Source of the DNA: Desulfolutivibrio sulfodismutans DSM 3696
GTDB lineage: Bacteria > Desulfobacterota > Desulfovibrionia > Desulfovibrionales > Desulfovibrionaceae
Direction: 5' to 3'
Assembly: GCF_013376455.1 (NCBI RefSeq)
Contig: NZ_CP045504.1
Location: forward strand, 2,191,001 to 2,255,000
Length of the DNA: 64,000 nt
Shown here: positions 1-9,501 of the stretch, piece by piece
Position numbering within the stretch: position 1 is the first letter of the stretch
Layout of the letters: each line of letters starts with the position of its first letter
Position numbers and translations under genes: made by a program
The notes under the pieces: model-generated
What the model was told of the DNA's origin: nothing
What the model saw: only the letters and a program-made list of their open reading frames with translations
The model's database searches: none

Positions 1-2
1 CC

Positions 3-3000
3 CTGGAAGAACGGGACGGACAGGCCGTCCTGATCGTTGCGGACAGCGGGCCGGGCGTTCCCCACGACATGCGCCAGACCGTTTTCGAACGCTTCCGGCA
101 GGCCGACGACAGCTCCCGCCGCCGCCACGGCGGCACAGGTCTTGGACTGGCCATTGTCCAGGAATTCGTCACGCTGCATGGCGGCGCAATCCTTCTGGAC
201 GACTCGCCCGACAAGGGTGCCCGGTTCACCGTGACCCTGCCCCTGTGCGCGCCGGAGGGGGCCGCCATCGTGGAGGAACCAAGCTTTTCGGACGAGGCCA
301 TCTCCCGGCAGATCGTGGAGGAACTCACCCCGGGCCCCGCCAATCCGGCGTCTCCGCTCCCAGACCCTGACCCGTCCCGGGAACTGGTCCTCATCGTCGA
401 GGACAACCCGGACATGAACGCCTTTCTGGTCGACGCCCTGAACAACGAATTCCGGACGGCCTCGGCCCTCGACGGCCGGGAGGGCCTGGACACGGCCCTG
501 GCCCTCCGGCCAAGGCTGATCATAAGCGACGTCATGATGCCCGGCATGGACGGCGAGGAGATGGTCCGCCAACTCCGCGACCACCCGGAGACTGCGGACG
601 TGCCGGTGATCATGCTCACGGCCAAGGCTGACGAAGCCCTGCAAACCCGGCTTTTACGGGACATGGTCCAGGATTTTCTGACCAAGCCCTTTTCCGTCGC
701 GGAGCTCATGGCCCGTGTCCATGCGCTTCTCAAGGATCGTCGACGCCTGGAAGCCGAGAAAAGAAAAACCCAGGCCCGCTTCGAGGCCACCTTCGAGCAG
801 GCCGCCGTGGGCATCGCCCATGTGGCCCCGGACGGCCGCTGGCTGCGGGTGAACCGCAAGCTGTGCGATACCCTGGGCTACAGCCGCGATGATCTGCGCC
901 GCAAAACCTTCCAGGAGATCACCCATCCCGACGACCTGGAGACCGACGTGGGCCACATGGCCCGGCTGCTGTCTGGCGAAATTCCGTCCTACACCATGGA
1001 GAAGCGGTATGTCCGGGCCGACGGCGGCACGGTGTGGGCCCAGCTCACGGTCTCCCTGGTGCGTGATGGCGCCGGACGGCCGGACTATTTCATCTCCGTG
1101 GTGGAGGACATTGGCCGCCGCAAGGGCGTCGAGGCGGCCCTGCGGGAAACCCGGGAACGTTTCACGGTGCTGGTGGAAAACGCCCCGGAGGCCATCTGCA
1201 TCCTGGAGGACGGCCAGGTGATCTACGCCAACACGGCCAGCCAGAGCCTTTTCGGCCTGCCCCGGGAACATGCCCGCGCGGCCCCCTCCATTCTTGACTC
1301 GGTCACGCCCGGGCACCGGGACCGGTTCCAGGCCTGGATCGCCATGCGGGAGGGTGCTGCGGCGGATTCCTCCACCAGCGAGCCCGCCCTGGCGGAGGAA
1401 TTCCGTTTCCTGAAAAAAGGCGGCGGGAGCGTGGACATCGAGGTCTCGGCCGTTCCCCTGTTCTTAAACGGGCGGCGGGACGTGTTGCTGTTCGCCCGGG
1501 ACATCAGCGAACGCAAGCGGGCCTACGAGGAAATCCAAAGCCTGGCCCGGTTCCCCGGGGAAAACCCCAATCCGGTCCTGCGGGTGGCCCCGGACATGAC
1601 CGTTTTGCACGCCAACAAGGCCAGCGCGGCCTTCCTCGACCATTTCCAAAGCGGCCTGGGGCAGCCCTTTCCCGCCCCGCACCAGGAGGACGTGGCCACG
1701 GCCTTCGCCACGGACAGGCCGGTGGTCTTTGAGACGATGGTGGGAAAACGGGCATTCGCCATGACCGTCCACCCCATCCTGAAAAGCGGCTACGTCAACA
1801 TCTACGGACAGGACATCACCGACCGCAAACGGGCCCAGTCCCAACTGGTGGCCGCCAAGGAGGCGGCCGAGGCCGCCAACCTGGCAAAGAGCGAGTTTCT
1901 GGCCACCATGAGCCACGAGATACGCACGCCCCTAAACGGCGTGCTGGGCATGCTCCAACTGGCCCAGACCACCGCCCTGGACGAGGAGCAGGCCCAATAC
2001 GTCGCTACGGCCCTGCGCGCCGGGCGGGGCCTTTTGTGCATCCTGGCCGACATCCTGGACATCTCCCAGATCGAATCGGGCCGGATGGCCCTGTCGGCCA
2101 GGGGATTCGAGATCCAGGAGGCGCTCCAGCCGGTCGTCAGCGCCTTTACCCATGAGGCGGAGAAAAAAGGGGTGGAGCTTTCCTTCGTCGTGGAGCCGTC
2201 CACGCCCGATTCCTTCTGCGGCGATCCCGGCAGGATACGCCAGGTGCTCTACAATCTGATGGGCAACGCCCTGAAATACACCGACTCGGGGTCCGTGCGC
2301 CTGCGGGTCTTTCCTCTCCCCGAAATCCCCGGCCGGGCAGGGACTCGCCTGTGCTTCGACATCTCCGACACGGGGGTGGGCATCCCGGGCGACAAACAGG
2401 CCCGGGTGTTCGAGGCCTTCACCCAGGCCGACGGCTCCTATACCCGGAAATACGGCGGGACGGGCCTGGGGCTTTCCATCGTCAGGCGGCTGGTGGACCT
2501 CATGGGCGGCTCGGTGTTTTTATGCAGCCAGGAGGGCGTCGGCACCCGGGTCCGGGTCACGATTCCCGACCAAAGCCCGCCCGAATGCCCCAGGCAGCAG
2601 CCCATCTCCCTGGGGACCATGGACCGGGAGGCGGGACGCGGATGGCGGATCCTGGTGGTGGAGGACGATCCCGTCAGCCAGTTCGCCGCAAGCCGCTACC
2701 TGACCAAGCTCGGCTACCGGACGGAATGCGCAAACAACGGCCAACAGGCCCTGGAGGCCCTGCGCACCGGACACTTCGACCTGATCCTCATGGACATCCA
2801 GATGCCGGTCATGGGAGGCTTAAACGCCGCCGCCATCATCCGCACCGACGCCACGTTTCGCGACCACGCGGACATCCCCATCATCGCCATGACCGCCCAT
2901 GCCATGCTCGGCGACCGGGAGCAGTTCCTGCAGGCGGGCTTAAGCGGCTACGTCTCCAAGCCCGTGGAGCTGTCCGAACTCAAGCAGGCCATCGAACGGG

Positions 3001-3035
3001 CCATGGACGCCGTCCCCACCACCATGCCGCAGTAG
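3..3035 (+). CDS. Hybrid sensor histidine kinase (double kinase), 5' truncated by window edge
   Basis: The reading frame is open from the window edge, so the true start lies upstream; 1010 residues are visible. Order seen: the end of an HATPase domain (DSGPG near residue 16, [10 protein letters not shown]), a receiver domain with phospho-acceptor Asp in DVMMPGMDG (about residue 176), three PAS domains (about 265-620), a HisKA box ([11 protein letters not shown]), a second HATPase (DTGVGIPG, then GGTGLGLS) and a C-terminal receiver ([11 protein letters not shown]). It should autophosphorylate on the HisKA His and relay to its own receivers. No membrane segment is visible in this part. Two kinase cores in one chain is unusual; the input domain is outside the window. 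Confidence 0.93.
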   Translation: MEERDGQAVLIVADSGPGVPHDMRQTVFERFRQADDSSRRRHGGTGLGLAIVQEFVTLHGGAILLDDSPDKGARFTVTLPLCAPEGAAIVEEPSFSDEAISRQIVEELTPGPANPASPLPDPDPSRELVLIVEDNPDMNAFLVDALNNEFRTASALDGREGLDTALALRPRLIISDVMMPGMDGEEMVRQLRDHPETADVPVIMLTAKADEALQTRLLRDMVQDFLTKPFSVAELMARVHALLKDRRRLEAEKRKTQARFEATFEQAAVGIAHVAPDGRWLRVNRKLCDTLGYSRDDLRRKTFQEITHPDDLETDVGHMARLLSGEIPSYTMEKRYVRADGGTVWAQLTVSLVRDGAGRPDYFISVVEDIGRRKGVEAALRETRERFTVLVENAPEAICILEDGQVIYANTASQSLFGLPREHARAAPSILDSVTPGHRDRFQAWIAMREGAAADSSTSEPALAEEFRFLKKGGGSVDIEVSAVPLFLNGRRDVLLFARDISERKRAYEEIQSLARFPGENPNPVLRVAPDMTVLHANKASAAFLDHFQSGLGQPFPAPHQEDVATAFATDRPVVFETMVGKRAFAMTVHPILKSGYVNIYGQDITDRKRAQSQLVAAKEAAEAANLAKSEFLATMSHEIRTPLNGVLGMLQLAQTTALDEEQAQYVATALRAGRGLLCILADILDISQIESGRMALSARGFEIQEALQPVVSAFTHEAEKKGVELSFVVEPSTPDSFCGDPGRIRQVLYNLMGNALKYTDSGSVRLRVFPLPEIPGRAGTRLCFDISDTGVGIPGDKQARVFEAFTQADGSYTRKYGGTGLGLSIVRRLVDLMGGSVFLCSQEGVGTRVRVTIPDQSPPECPRQQPISLGTMDREAGRGWRILVVEDDPVSQFAASRYLTKLGYRTECANNGQQALEALRTGHFDLILMDIQMPVMGGLNAAAIIRTDATFRDHADIPIIAMTAHAMLGDREQFLQAGLSGYVSKPVELSELKQAIERAMDAVPTTMPQ

Positions 3036-3163
3036 GCCGCCGGGCAGGCCCCCTCCAGGCCTACCCGGTCCAGGATTGATTCCCTCCGGGCCTTGGCGTA
3101 TCCGTGTCCCCACCCCGGGACGGCCGCCGCCCCTGGGAAATCCAGCGCAAAAGGCTTTTTTCC

Positions 3164-3979
3164 GTGACGCAACCGGCAAACCATCCCATCGGCATCTTCG
3201 ACTCGGGCGTGGGCGGGCTGACCGTGACCCGGGCGGTCATGGAACGCCTGCCCGCCGAGCGCATCGTCTATTTCGGCGACACGGCCCGGGTGCCCTACGG
3301 CGTCAAATCGCCCGAAACCGTCAACCGCTATGCCGCCGAAATCGTGCGCTTTTTGCTCGACAAAGAGGTCAAGCTGCTGATCGTGGCCTGCAACACCATG
3401 GCCGCCGTGGCCCTGCCGACCATCACCGCCCTGTCCCCCGTGCCGGTCCTCGAGGTCATCGACGCCGGAGCCCGGAGCGCCCTGGCCGCCACCGGAACCG
3501 GGCGCATCGGCATCATCGCCACCCCGTCCACCGTGCAAAGCGGGGCCTACAAGGCGGCCATCGCCCGGCGCGGCGGCGACGCCTCGCGCACGATATCCCG
3601 GGCCTGTCCGCTGTTCGTGCCCCTGGCCGAGGAGGGGTTCCTGGACCACCCGGCCACCCGGCTCATCGCCCGGGAATACCTGGCCCCGGTCCTGGCCGAA
3701 AACCCGGACACGCTCATCTTGGGCTGTACCCACTATCCGCTGTTGCGGCCGCTTCTGCAGGACGAGGCCGGGCCTTCGGTGACCCTGGTGGATTCGGCCG
3801 CGGCCGTAGCGGCGGACACCCAGCGGATTCTGGCCGAGGCCGGGCTTTTGGCCGACGCCGACCACCTGCCGCACCACGACTTCTACGTGACCGACGCCCC
3901 CGACCGGCTGCGCGGCATCGGCGAACTGTTTTTGGGCCGCCCCCTGCCGGACGTGCATCTGGTCAGCCTGGGCTGCTGA
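3164..3979 (+). CDS. murI: Glutamate racemase
   Basis: Converts L-glutamate to D-glutamate for peptidoglycan synthesis in the cytoplasm. It begins with the family signature IGIFDSGVGGLTV and carries both catalytic cysteines in VACNTMAA and LGCTHYPLL. Length is 271 residues, normal for MurI. I chose the GTG at 3164, just before the conserved core; an in-frame ATG at 3104 would add 20 residues with no family resemblance. It follows the hybrid kinase on the same strand after about 130 bp. Function is well supported by the two Cys motifs. Confidence 0.95.
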   Translation: MTQPANHPIGIFDSGVGGLTVTRAVMERLPAERIVYFGDTARVPYGVKSPETVNRYAAEIVRFLLDKEVKLLIVACNTMAAVALPTITALSPVPVLEVIDAGARSALAATGTGRIGIIATPSTVQSGAYKAAIARRGGDASRTISRACPLFVPLAEEGFLDHPATRLIAREYLAPVLAENPDTLILGCTHYPLLRPLLQDEAGPSVTLVDSAAAVAADTQRILAEAGLLADADHLPHHDFYVTDAPDRLRGIGELFLGRPLPDVHLVSLGC

Positions 3980-4174
3980 TCGACCTGCCGTCCTTTCGTC
4001 CTGGACGCTTCGACCCGCCGACCCGCCTCATGGATCGGCTGGCCTTACGCCGAACCAGGGAGCAGTTGCGCCGACCGTCCCGCCTGTCTTCCAAAAGACA
4101 TCCTCCGTGCGCCAAGCGGTCACACGGGCGTGGTTCAGTGCCGCCAAACCACCCCGTTTCCGGAGGAGACGCCC

Positions 4175-4786
4175 ATGGAAAGACATTTCGACCGCCGCCA
4201 GTTCCTGGAGCTTGGCGCGGCGTTTGGCGCGGTGGTGGCCTCCCAGATGCTCCACGACCTGCACAAGCCCTGGGTCTTCGCCTGGGGCGAGGCGGGCGAA
4301 TCGCGCCCGGAAAAACCCCTGGCCGGGACCGGCGAACACCATCCCTTAAGCGTGGCCGAATCCATGGTGGTGGCCCAGGCCTGCGCCCACAACCATCCTG
4401 GATCGCCGAAGGATGAGGCCGAGGTGGTGGGATGGATCAAGGCGGCGGCCATCCTGGCCGGGATCGATCCGGTGGCCAAGGGATTTTTGGCGACGGGCGG
4501 CGAGACCCTGCCCGAACCCCGGCGCATGGAGGGGTTCGTGTGCCACCTGGGCTACCACGACTGGGTGTTGTCCGTGCCCTCGGCCAAGTGGACCATTCCC
4601 GTGCTGGCGGAACTCGCCCGGGAGCGCTACGGCATGTCCGAGGCCGATCTTGCGGGCAGGCCTTTCAACGCGTTCCGCAATTATGTCTCCTCGCAGACCA
4701 CCGCCATGCGCCTCTACGCGGCCTATTCCACCAAGGGAAAGGCCGGGGTGGCGGCCCTGGCCGAGGAACTGGTCAAGCCGGTCTGA
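4175..4786 (+). CDS. Small Tat-exported protein of unknown function
   Basis: 203 residues. The start ATG at 4175 is preceded by a strong GGAGGA site. The N terminus has a twin-arginine signal (DRRQFLELG followed by a hydrophobic stretch), so the product is probably exported folded to the periplasm. The rest is mixed helical with no cofactor motif I recognise; the phrase HLGYHDWVLSVPS is distinctive. It may be a small subunit of, or accessory to, a periplasmic oxidoreductase, but no partner gene is adjacent. It is followed by a clear terminator at 4880, so it seems to be transcribed alone or with murI. Confidence 0.7.
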   Translation: MERHFDRRQFLELGAAFGAVVASQMLHDLHKPWVFAWGEAGESRPEKPLAGTGEHHPLSVAESMVVAQACAHNHPGSPKDEAEVVGWIKAAAILAGIDPVAKGFLATGGETLPEPRRMEGFVCHLGYHDWVLSVPSAKWTIPVLAELARERYGMSEADLAGRPFNAFRNYVSSQTTAMRLYAAYSTKGKAGVAALAEELVKPV

Positions 4787-4879
4787 TCCCCTTCCTGCGC
4801 ACCATGCAGAACATCACGGGCAGGTCGCGGCGCAACCGCGCCGTCAGCGAGTGACGTTCGCGCCAAGACGTCATTGTGA

Positions 4880-4911
4880 AAGGCCGGGGTGACAAGTCCC
4901 CGGCCTTTTTC
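4880..4911 (+). terminator. Rho-independent terminator
   Basis: GGCCGGGG (4882-4889) pairs with CCCCGGCC (4898-4905) around an 8-nt loop and is followed directly by five T. It ends the Tat-protein transcript. Confidence 0.85.
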
Positions 4912-4958
4912 TATATATGCGCCCGGCCCTGGGGCCAAATCCACTGCAGCGGACAACC

Positions 4959-5144
4959 ATGGACATCAGGGCCGGAGACCGCATTTCCTCGAAACGCCAC
5001 AAGGGCGAACTGGTGGTGGCCGTGTCCGGACGGCGCATCCTGGTCTGCCGCAAGGTGAAAAAGGACGGCGCGCCGGGAAATCAGGAGGTCTTGGTGGATC
5101 GAAACGAGGTGGCGGCGGTGCGACTGCGGCTGCCCCTCTCCTAG
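4959..5144 (+). CDS. Small conserved-type hypothetical protein
   Basis: 61 residues, rich in beta-type residues (GDRISSKRHKGELVVAVSGR), resembling a small SH3-like or KOW-like barrel, although I cannot assign a family. The start at 4959 (MDIRAGDR) is chosen over an upstream start because the conserved-looking part begins here. Its TAG stop (5142-5144) overlaps the stop of the convergent racemase gene within one CTAG, which argues both frames are real. The promoter is presumably just after the 4880 terminator. Confidence 0.6.
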   Translation: MDIRAGDRISSKRHKGELVVAVSGRRILVCRKVKKDGAPGNQEVLVDRNEVAAVRLRLPLS

Positions 5145-5842
5145 CCGTCGCCGTCCAGGGCCATGTCCACGGCCATGGCCGCATGCAGGGCCGCCGTATC
5201 GAAAAGCGGCAGCGCCGATTCGGCTGGCGGCAGCAGCATGGCGATCTCGGTGCAGCCCAGGATCACGCCTTCCGCCCCGCGCCCGGCCAAATCCCCCACA
5301 ACCCGTTCGTATTCCCGGCGGGAAGCCGCAGTGATCCGCCCCTGGCACAGCTCGTCGAAAATCACCCGGTGCACCATGGCCCGGTCCGCCTCCCCGGGCA
5401 CGAGCACCTCGATGCCGTGCCTGCGGGACAGCCAGCCTACATAGAAATCCATCTCCATGGTCGGGCGCGTGCCCAAAAGCCCCACCCGCGAAAGCCCCGC
5501 CGCCGCAACGCCCCGGGCCGCCGCATCCGCGATATGCACCACCGGAATGCCCGCCGCCGCCGCCACCGCGTCGTACACATTATGCACGGTGTTGCTGCAT
5601 AAGAGCAGAAAATCCGCCCCGGCGGACGCGATACGGGCCGCCGCCGGGCACAGCAGATCCGCCACCCCGTCCCAGTCGTCCGCCGCGAGGCAGGAATCCA
5701 GATCGGCGAAATCCACGCTTTCCATGAGGATGCGCGGGGAATGGCTTCCGCCCAGGCGGGCCCGGACCCCGGCATGGATGTCGCGCAGACAGTTTAGGGT
5801 CGATTCGAAACTCATGCCGCCTAAAAGTCCGATGGTCTTCAT
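5141..5842 (-). CDS. Aspartate/glutamate racemase family protein
   Basis: 233 residues starting MKTIGLLGGMSFEST, the start signature of the Asp/Glu racemase (RacX/YgeA-like) family. Catalytic Cys positions are visible in LLCSNTVHNV and LGCTEIAML, the two-cysteine arrangement of cofactor-independent racemases. The start at 5842 has a GGGGGCAGG site upstream; a longer frame upstream is low-complexity repeat sequence and not part of the gene. It probably makes or consumes a D-amino acid. It is convergent with the small gene at 4959, with stops sharing four bases. Confidence 0.88.
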   Translation of the reverse strand: MKTIGLLGGMSFESTLNCLRDIHAGVRARLGGSHSPRILMESVDFADLDSCLAADDWDGVADLLCPAAARIASAGADFLLLCSNTVHNVYDAVAAAAGIPVVHIADAAARGVAAAGLSRVGLLGTRPTMEMDFYVGWLSRRHGIEVLVPGEADRAMVHRVIFDELCQGRITAASRREYERVVGDLAGRGAEGVILGCTEIAMLLPPAESALPLFDTAALHAAMAVDMALDGDG

Positions 5843-5919
5843 GTCCTGCCCCCTTGTGCGGCGAGTCTGCCGCCGCCTGCGGCGGCCACGCAACATCGCA
5901 TGGCCCGTCCGGCGCATTC

Positions 5920-5966
5920 GGCCCGTCTGGCCCATCTGGCCCGTCTGGCCCGCCCGGCCCGTCTGG
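5920..5966. repeat. 9-bp tandem repeat upstream of racemase gene
   Basis: About five units of a GGCCCGTCT-type 9-mer (some with one or two changes) lie 80 bp upstream of the racemase start. The period is a multiple of three, but the segment sits outside the likely coding region. It may be an unstable tract. Confidence 0.7.
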
Positions 5967-6118
5967 CGCTGCCCCTTGTGCAGCACAGGTCGCCGTCCGG
6001 GTCAAGGGGGCCGTGCGCAGGGGACGTGCTGCCCGGGTCTGTTCTCCGCACCGATTTGGGGGTATGAGACGGGCATCCGGTACAATCCACCACACCACCC
6101 CGGATACGGGAGTCCGCC

Positions 6119-7786
6119 ATGTCCCTTTCGCCCGTGCCGCGCCCGGTCCTGCGGCGTTTTGGAAACGCTTCGGCCGCCATCCTCTTTCTCCTGGCCCTGG
6201 TCCTGGCCACCGCCGTCCGGGCCGAACAGGCAGATTTCGCCCTGACCCTTTTGCACACCAACGACGTGCATGCCCACATCGCCGACTTCGACGCCATGGG
6301 ACAGGAATGCACGGCCGACAAAGAATCCCAAGGCAAATGCCTGGGCGGCGCGGCCCGACTGGCCACGGCCATCGCCCAGGCCCGGGCCGAGGGCGGCAAC
6401 ACCCTGCTCGTCGACGCGGGCGACTGGTTCCAGGGAACCCTGGCCTACAGCCGCTTCAAGGACGAGGCCCTGCGCGCGGTGACCAGCCGCCTGGGCTATC
6501 AGGCCATGGCCCCGGGCAACCACGAGTTCGACGACGGCCCGGCCGTGCTGGCCAGCTTTCTGTCCGGCGTCCCCTTCCCCATGCTGGCCTGCAACATGGA
6601 CGCCTCGGCCGAACCGCTTTTGGCCGGAAAAATCGCGCCGTATGCGGTTCTCGACGTGGGCGGCCGCGCCGTGGGCGTGGTGGGCGTGGCCAACGAGGAC
6701 ACGGCCAGCCTGTCGAGCCCGGGGGAGAATGTACGGTTCATGGCGGCCGAGGAGCCCCTGCGCGCGGCCGTGGCTGAACTGGCGGCCCAGGGGGTGAACA
6801 TCATCATCGCCGTCAGCCATGCCGGGTTCGAGCGGGACAAGGTGCTGGCGGCCGCCGTGGCGGGCCTGGACGTCATCGTGGGCGGCCACAGCCATCTGCT
6901 TTTGGCCAACGGCGCGCCCGAGGCTGTGGGCCCGTCCCCCTTACGCATCTCCGGCCCGGACGGGGAAACGGCCTGCGTGGTCACGGCGGGCTCGTGGGGC
7001 AAATACCTGGGACGGCTCAACCTGCGTTTCGACGCCGCCGGGCGGGTGGTGGAGGCCGAGGGCGACCCCCGGCCCATGGACGCGGGCATGGCCCAAGATC
7101 CGGACATGGCGGCCCTGGTGGCGACCTATGAGGAACGTCTGGCCCCGTTTCGGGCCACGGCGGTGGGCAGCCTGGAAACGGCCCTGCCCCTGGACCGGGG
7201 CGACTGCCGGGGCGCAGAGTGCCTCATCGGCGACATGGCGGCCGATGCCGTGCTGGCGGCGGCCGCACGCCACGAGGCCCGGGCCGCCCTGGTCAACGCC
7301 GGCTCCATCCGGGCCGGGCTGCCCGCCGGAGAGGTGACGCTGGGTGCCGTGCTCACGACCTTTCCCTTCGGCAACACCCTGGTCGTGTGCGACCTTCTGG
7401 GCGCGGACCTGATGGCCGCATTGGAGCACGGGGTGAGTCTGGCGCACGATCCCTTGGGCTCGGGGACGGGACGGTTTCCCATGGTGGCGGGGCTGCGCTA
7501 CGCCTTCGATCCGGCCCGGGAGGCGGGGTCGCGCATCCTCTCGGCCCAGATCCAGGGCCCGGACGGAAAATTTTCGCCTGTGGACCCGGCCGCCACCTAT
7601 CGCGTGGCCATCAGCGACTACCTGTCGCGCGGCGGCGACGGCTACGGCATGCTCAAGGACCGGGCCAAAAACGTGCTGCTCGACGGCCGGACCATGGACG
7701 AGATGGTGGCCGGGTATCTGGCGGCGCATTCGCCGCTGGCCGTGGCCCTGGATGGAAGGATCGAGAGGAAGGAGAAAGGAGAATAA
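6119..7786 (+). CDS. 5'-nucleotidase / UshA-like bifunctional metallophosphatase
   Basis: 555 residues. An N-terminal signal peptide (hydrophobic segment ending AVRAEQA) sends it to the periplasm. The N-terminal metallophosphoesterase domain has TLLHTNDVHAHI, DAGDWFQG, GNHEFDDG and GGHSHLL, the metal-binding boxes of the family. The C-terminal 5'-nucleotidase domain has FPFGNTLVVCDL and the substrate-stacking YLSRGGDGYGML. It should dephosphorylate extracellular nucleotides. The start has GGGAG 8-9 nt upstream. A membrane-protein gene follows after only 17 bp, suggesting co-transcription. Confidence 0.93.
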   Translation: MSLSPVPRPVLRRFGNASAAILFLLALVLATAVRAEQADFALTLLHTNDVHAHIADFDAMGQECTADKESQGKCLGGAARLATAIAQARAEGGNTLLVDAGDWFQGTLAYSRFKDEALRAVTSRLGYQAMAPGNHEFDDGPAVLASFLSGVPFPMLACNMDASAEPLLAGKIAPYAVLDVGGRAVGVVGVANEDTASLSSPGENVRFMAAEEPLRAAVAELAAQGVNIIIAVSHAGFERDKVLAAAVAGLDVIVGGHSHLLLANGAPEAVGPSPLRISGPDGETACVVTAGSWGKYLGRLNLRFDAAGRVVEAEGDPRPMDAGMAQDPDMAALVATYEERLAPFRATAVGSLETALPLDRGDCRGAECLIGDMAADAVLAAAARHEARAALVNAGSIRAGLPAGEVTLGAVLTTFPFGNTLVVCDLLGADLMAALEHGVSLAHDPLGSGTGRFPMVAGLRYAFDPAREAGSRILSAQIQGPDGKFSPVDPAATYRVAISDYLSRGGDGYGMLKDRAKNVLLDGRTMDEMVAGYLAAHSPLAVALDGRIERKEKGE

Positions 7787-7803
7787 GCACGAGGGGGGAC
7801 ACC

Positions 7804-8904
7804 ATGGGCAGCCGGGACGAGGATGGCGGCCGGGACTCAGGAGAACGGGAGGCGACGCTGTCCTGGGAATGGAAGGCGCGGCACATCCTCACGGATCGGT
7901 TCGTGCTCGCCGATTTCGTCACGGTCATGAGTATTGCCGGGAGCGCGATGTGCCTGCTGCTCTCTTCCATCATGATTTTTCAGGGCGACTGGGACGCGGC
8001 CGGGCGCATGGCCGTTTTCGCCCTGGTCATGACCGGCGCGGTGGCCGTGCTCTTTCTGCTGATCATGCTCGTCATCGGCGGCAGGTTCCGCTACCGCTTC
8101 GAGATTGACGAAGACGCCGTCACCTTCACCGTGCTCTCCGGCTGCGTCAAAACAAGCAACCGGCTCGCGGTCGCCCTGGGCGTGCTGGCGCGAAGACCTG
8201 GATTGACGGGCGCAGGGCTTCTGGCCAAGTCGGAGGAGTACAACCGCATCGCCTTCGCGGACCTGTCCACGGTCAGGTACTACCCGAAGGATCATGTGAT
8301 TTTTCTGCGCGCCCGCTGCAATCCCAAGCCGATCCGGCTCTATTGCCCGCCGCAGGCATACCCTGAGGCGGCGGACAGGATCAGACGGGGATTTGCCCGG
8401 GGCCGGAACCGCCAGAAGCAGGAAGGGCGCGCCCTCGGTCCCTCTCCTGTCCCGCGCCGGATGGCGGCCACCTGTGCGGCCCTGGCCGCATCCCTTTTCC
8501 TGCTGGCCGCTCCCTTCGACATCCCGCCGGGCATCGCCCTGGGCATGGCCGCCCTGGCCGTCGCCGCCATCTGGATCCCCCCGGCCGGAAAACCCGTGGG
8601 GGGCCTGCTTTGCCTGGGATCGCTGGGATTTGTCCTGTACATCGCCAGGGCGCTCGTCACGGTGAACGTCACCACCACGGAAGAGCAATTCCGGGCCTTC
8701 GCCGCCAGCCGGGGCGTTGCGCTCAATGAGGCGGTCAGGCTGGACAACACCTTTCTCGGCAACTACGCCCCGTATGAGCTCTTTGACCCGGAGCGATGGA
8801 CGTTCTTCGCCCTGGCCGTTCTGGGCGCGCTGGTCCTGGCGTTTGTCGGGCTCACGGCCTTCCGGGCAGGCTACGCCCGGCGCAGGCCCGGCATATCCGG
8901 ATAG
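7804..8904 (+). CDS. Membrane protein of unknown function
   Basis: 366 residues. The start at 7804 has a GAGGGGGG site immediately upstream. Two hydrophobic helices lie near residues 40-95, then a soluble region of about 110 residues with a PH-like feel (FEIDEDAVTFTVLSG, VRYYPKDHVIFLRAR), then three or so more helices between about 220 and 360. I do not recognise the family. It follows the nucleotidase by 17 bp and is probably in the same transcript. Confidence 0.75.
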   Translation: MGSRDEDGGRDSGEREATLSWEWKARHILTDRFVLADFVTVMSIAGSAMCLLLSSIMIFQGDWDAAGRMAVFALVMTGAVAVLFLLIMLVIGGRFRYRFEIDEDAVTFTVLSGCVKTSNRLAVALGVLARRPGLTGAGLLAKSEEYNRIAFADLSTVRYYPKDHVIFLRARCNPKPIRLYCPPQAYPEAADRIRRGFARGRNRQKQEGRALGPSPVPRRMAATCAALAASLFLLAAPFDIPPGIALGMAALAVAAIWIPPAGKPVGGLLCLGSLGFVLYIARALVTVNVTTTEEQFRAFAASRGVALNEAVRLDNTFLGNYAPYELFDPERWTFFALAVLGALVLAFVGLTAFRAGYARRRPGISG

Positions 8905-8927
8905 CCCCCGGCAACCTCGCCGGGGTT
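8905..8927. terminator. Possible bidirectional hairpin between convergent genes
   Basis: CCCCGGC (8906-8912) and GCCGGGG (8919-8925) form a 7-bp stem between the convergent genes ending at 8904 and 8950. There is almost no T tract, so termination is inferred from position. Confidence 0.5.
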
Positions 8928-8949
8928 CCCGGGAAACACCCAGGACACG

Positions 8950-9468
8950 TCACGGTTGGCTCAAGATGTCGCGCAGCGAAATACGCTGGCCATCCTGGAG
9001 ATAGCGCACATCATCGATGACCCACCGTCCGGCGTCCTTGACCAGCAAAAAATCGTAGGGTTTCTCACCCTTAAAGCCGTTTTTCACCTGCATGACGGCT
9101 GTGTCCCCCTGGCTGGCGATGCCGACGATGGACAACGGCTTTCCGGCATTGTCCTGGGCGTTGAAGAAAAAATCGAAATCAAGGTTCCCGATGCCGTCAT
9201 TGTTTTTGCTCAACAGCCGTTCTTTCTGAAGCAGATCTTTCAGTTGCGGCGAAACGATGTTTTTCGAGAGTGCGAAACCGATGCAGTCCTGCGAGCCATC
9301 GCTAAGGAATATCTTCGAATATTCGGCGAGAAGCGGGGCGAACGTCTGGCGGATGCTTTCCGCCGCCGGATCCTGTTGCTGGGCGCCGACAGCATGCGCA
9401 GCACAACAGCAGACCGCAATAACCAAGAAACCGACTCTCCGAAGGATACGTGTCACACACTGTTTCAT
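8950..9468 (-). CDS. Exported DUF3828-type protein
   Basis: 172 residues with an N-terminal signal peptide (MKQCVTRILRRVGFLVIAV, then a cleavage-like AVGAQ), so probably periplasmic. The C terminus (RWVIDDVRYLQDGQRISLRDIL) matches the way DUF3828 proteins of the NTF2-like fold usually end. ATG at 9468 is preferred because a GGGGGTGG site precedes it; a GTG two codons upstream is possible. Biochemical role unknown. Confidence 0.75.
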   Translation of the reverse strand: MKQCVTRILRRVGFLVIAVCCCAAHAVGAQQQDPAAESIRQTFAPLLAEYSKIFLSDGSQDCIGFALSKNIVSPQLKDLLQKERLLSKNNDGIGNLDFDFFFNAQDNAGKPLSIVGIASQGDTAVMQVKNGFKGEKPYDFLLVKDAGRWVIDDVRYLQDGQRISLRDILSQP

Positions 9469-9501
9469 ATCCACCCCCAGTTCTTGCTTGGGATGCTTCT
9501 C

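Noticed and set aside
2948-3958. 336-residue minus-strand frame over murI
   Set aside because: Gly/Arg/His-rich shadow of a GC-rich gene whose plus-strand product is a clear glutamate racemase.
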